From assembly GCF_004799035.1 (NCBI RefSeq), contig NZ_MWIO01000019.1, positions 1-62,790 of the forward strand: a DNA stretch of 62,790 bases, in the 5' to 3' direction. The position numbers and the translations under genes were made by a program. This document shows, in pieces, positions 60,843 to 62,790 of the stretch. Position 1 is the stretch's first letter, and every line of letters begins with the position of its first letter. Origin of the DNA: Rhodanobacter lindaniclasticus. GTDB taxonomy: Bacteria > Pseudomonadota > Gammaproteobacteria > Xanthomonadales > Rhodanobacteraceae. Under the pieces are notes generated by a model, which saw nothing but the letters and a program-made list of their open reading frames with translations, was not told the DNA's origin and did not search any database.

Positions 60843-61733
60843 TCACTGCAACCCCGCAGCCGCGGCGCGCTCCCTGAGCGTGCCGAGGCCCAACTGCGCA
60901 TAGGTGCGCGGATCGGCCAGGGCCGGGTCCTGCTCGGCCTCGATCACGATCCAGCCGCTGTAGTGGATCTTCGCCAACGCGGCCATCAGCTGCCTGTAAT
61001 CCAGCCCGCCGTCGCCCGGCACGGTGAACATGCCGGCGAGCACGCCGTCGAGGAAGCTCGCGCCGGATGCGCGCAGTTTGTCGAACACCTCGCGGCGCAC
61101 GTCCTTGCAATGCACGTGGGCGATGCGCGCGGGGTGCTCGGCGATCAGCGCCAGCGCGTCGATGCCGCCCAGCGCGGCATGGCCGGTATCCAGGGTCAGC
61201 CCGACCGATGCGCCGGTATGGTGCAGGAAGGCCTGCAGATCCGACGCGCGCTCGACCACCGTGCCGAGATGATGGTGGTAGGCGAAGCGGATGCCTTGCG
61301 CCTGGATGTAGTCGGCTACTTCGGTCAGGCGCTGGCCGAACACCGGCCATTCGTCCGTACCCAGTTGCGGCGTGTCGCGCATGGCGGTGCCGCGCTGGCC
61401 GTGGATTGCATTGCTGGTCTCGGCAAACACGAACACCGTGCTGCCCATCGCCTTGAGCAGCTCCAGATGCGGCTGCAGCGCCACGATCTCGTCGTGCGCG
61501 GACTGCGCCAGCAGCGAACCGCTGTACCAGCCGCCGATCAGGTCCAGTCGGTACTTCGCCAGCAGCGGCTTCAGCGCGGCCGCGGCACGCGGAAACTTGC
61601 CGCCCAGCTCGACGCCTTCGAAGCCCAGTTCCTGGATGTCGTGCAGGATGCTTTCCAGCGGCGTGTCACCGCCCAGCTCGGGCATGTCATCGTTGGCCCA
61701 GGCGATCGGGCTGACGCCGAAACGGATGCTCAT
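60843..61733 (-). CDS. iolE: Myo-inosose-2 dehydratase
   Basis: 296 residues, an AP-endonuclease-like TIM barrel. IolE dehydrates scyllo-inosose to a diketone in inositol degradation. Motifs: IRFGVSPIAWANDDMPELGG at the start, ELGFEGVELGGKFP, FAYHHHLGTVVERASDLQAF (His metal ligands), GLTLDTGHAALGG, ARIAHVHCKDVRREV and IVIEAEQDPALADPRTYA. Its ATG overlaps the iolD stop (ATGA), so iolD-iolE are coupled. Confidence 0.95.
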   Translation of the reverse strand: MSIRFGVSPIAWANDDMPELGGDTPLESILHDIQELGFEGVELGGKFPRAAAALKPLLAKYRLDLIGGWYSGSLLAQSAHDEIVALQPHLELLKAMGSTVFVFAETSNAIHGQRGTAMRDTPQLGTDEWPVFGQRLTEVADYIQAQGIRFAYHHHLGTVVERASDLQAFLHHTGASVGLTLDTGHAALGGIDALALIAEHPARIAHVHCKDVRREVFDKLRASGASFLDGVLAGMFTVPGDGGLDYRQLMAALAKIHYSGWIVIEAEQDPALADPRTYAQLGLGTLRERAAAAGLQ

Positions 61734-62680
61734 GACAAATCCTTCTTCTGTCGGATGCCCTGCTCGTAGGCGCGTCGCGCGGCCTCGACCTCGGGGCGTT
61801 CGGAAACCTCCGGCACCGCCACGTCCCACCACCAGCCGCCGGCTTCGGTGGCCTTCAGCGGATCGGTGTCGATCACCACCACGTAGCTGCGTTCGGCGGC
61901 GCGGGCGCGCCCCATCGCGGATTCCAGCTCGGCGATCGTGCCGACGTGCTCGGACAAGGCGCCGAGGCTGGCCGCGTGCGCGGCGAAGTCGATCGACGGC
62001 AGCACCGCGTGCGCGGCATCGACCAGCAGGTTGTTGAAGCCGGCGCCGCCGGTGGCGTGCTGCAGGCGGTTGATGCAGCCGTAGCCGCGGTTGTCCAGCA
62101 GCACCACGATCAATTTCCGGCCCAGCATCACCGAACTGGCCAGCTCGGAGTTCAGCATCAGGTAGCTGCCGTCGCCCACCATCACCACCACGTCGCGATC
62201 AGGCGCAGCCATCTTCACGCCGATGCCGCCGGCGATCTCGTAGCCCATGCACGAATAGCCGTACTCGACGTGGTAGCCGTCGCTACGCGATGTACGCCAC
62301 AGCTTGTGCAACTCGCCCGGCAGGCCGCCGGCCGCGCACACTACGATGGCGTCCTCGCCCACGCTGCGCTGCACCGCGCCGATGACCTGGGCATCGCTGG
62401 GCAGATTCTGCTTGGCCGGTGCCGCGGTGACGGCGTCCACCGCCGCGTTCCAAGCCTTCATTTCATCGGCGGCGATCGCCGGCGCGCGCCAGCCGGCCAG
62501 TGCGGCGCTCAACGCCTGCAGCACTGTGCGCGCATCGCCGACCACGGCCAGCGCATCGTGCTTGTGCGCGTCGAACGGCTGCACGTTGATCTGGAACTTC
62601 TGTGCCTGCTCGAACAGGCTGCGCGAGCCGGTGGTGAAATCCGCCAGCCGCGTGCCGATGCCGACGACGAGATCCGCGCG
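61730..62680 (-). CDS. iolD: 3D-(3,5/4)-trihydroxycyclohexane-1,2-dione hydrolase, C-terminal part
   Basis: About 316 residues of IolD, the ThDP-dependent ring-opening hydrolase of inositol catabolism (full length is about 620). The segment starts in the middle domain (ADLVVGIGTRLADFTTGSRS) and includes the C-terminal ThDP domain with MVGDGSYLMLNSELASSVML and LLDNRGYGCINRLQ. An internal GTG could be read as a start but the protein plainly continues upstream, where at about 62,680 the coding strand switches. See the plus-strand fragment next to it. Confidence 0.92.
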   Translation of the reverse strand, partial: RADLVVGIGTRLADFTTGSRSLFEQAQKFQINVQPFDAHKHDALAVVGDARTVLQALSAALAGWRAPAIAADEMKAWNAAVDAVTAAPAKQNLPSDAQVIGAVQRSVGEDAIVVCAAGGLPGELHKLWRTSRSDGYHVEYGYSCMGYEIAGGIGVKMAAPDRDVVVMVGDGSYLMLNSELASSVMLGRKLIVVLLDNRGYGCINRLQHATGGAGFNNLLVDAAHAVLPSIDFAAHAASLGALSEHVGTIAELESAMGRARAAERSYVVVIDTDPLKATEAGGWWWDVAVPEVSERPEVEAARRAYEQGIRQKKDLS

Positions 62681-62790
62681 GGCGGCGGCGTGCTCTACAG
62701 CGAGGCGGAAGACGCGCTGAAGGCGCTGTCCGAAGCCACCGGCCTCGCCGTGGCCGAGACGCAGGCCGGCAAGGGGGCGCTGGCCTGGAA
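62681..62790 (+). CDS. iolD: Inverted fragment of iolD (middle domain), cut by the window end
   Basis: The plus strand reads GGGVLYSEAEDALKALSEAT then GLAVAETQAGKGALAW, which is the IolD stretch that should lie roughly 40 residues before the ADLVVGIGTR part coded on the opposite strand. So iolD is split by an inversion junction around 62,670-62,685, within GC-rich GCGCGGGCGGCGGCG. Either a real rearrangement or, more likely, a chimeric contig end. Confidence 0.8.

Noticed and set aside
60718..61350. Minus-strand frame overlapping iolE and ending in the REP hairpins
   Set aside because: It is out of frame with iolE, and its C-terminal part is a translation of palindromic repeats, a common source of false small proteins.

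Overview
The window is high-GC DNA, strongly biased to G or C at third codon positions, with tightly packed genes. The gene repertoire (min operon, parC, bpt, purT, GumN/TraB-type protein, DUF2007-like protein, abundant short palindromic repeats) suggests a gammaproteobacterium of the Xanthomonadales/Lysobacterales, most like Rhodanobacteraceae (Rhodanobacter, Dyella and relatives). This placement is inferred from protein resemblance and was not computed. No rRNA, tRNA or CRISPR was seen.

Layout. 1-6.7 kb: truncated rlmL, small hydrolase, AmpD-like amidase, AraC regulator, tesB, DUF2007-like protein, bpt. 6.7-14.4 kb: glutamate-synthase-like flavoprotein, purT, an SPFH / ribbon-helix-helix / CPBP-protease cluster behind a palindromic operator, then a copper-delivery group for cytochrome oxidase (sco, PCuAC, ctaG). 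14.5-24.6 kb: Gld-type ABC exporter, SRPBCC protein, NarL-type two-component pair, acetyltransferase, minCDE with a clear terminator. 24.7-38.9 kb: mostly metabolic and housekeeping genes (DNA glycosylase, PEP-mutase family, DUF2235, Bcr-type MFS), a fluoride riboswitch with crcB and DUF190, cfa, an aspartyl protease, GumN-like protein, aldo/keto reductase with EamA exporter and Lrp regulator, parC.

38.9-46.7 kb is richer in repeats: inverted-repeat families, a PepSY / response regulator / histidine kinase operon divergent from a TonB-dependent receptor, two adjacent toxin-antitoxin pairs with operator-in-promoter architecture, and a MITE-like element with an 11-bp direct duplication. 46.8-55.7 kb: secreted alpha/beta hydrolase, two LysR/oxidoreductase loci, and between them a lower-GC OLD-family ATPase/TOPRIM nuclease flanked by direct repeats derived from LysR 3' ends, which looks like an acquired defence gene. 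55.7-62.8 kb: myo-inositol catabolism (iolD, iolE, iolB, iolA/mmsA) plus an OPA-type organophosphate transporter and an inositol-monophosphatase-like gene, the last two behind a GGAA-N6-TTCC operator.

Both window ends look structurally abnormal. The first ~390 bases form a noisy fold-back inverted repeat of rlmL. At about 62,680 iolD switches strand mid-gene. Both are best explained as assembly or read artefacts at contig ends unless long reads show otherwise, so the truncations of rlmL and iolD should not be read as biology. Many long opposite-strand reading frames are high-GC shadows and are omitted.
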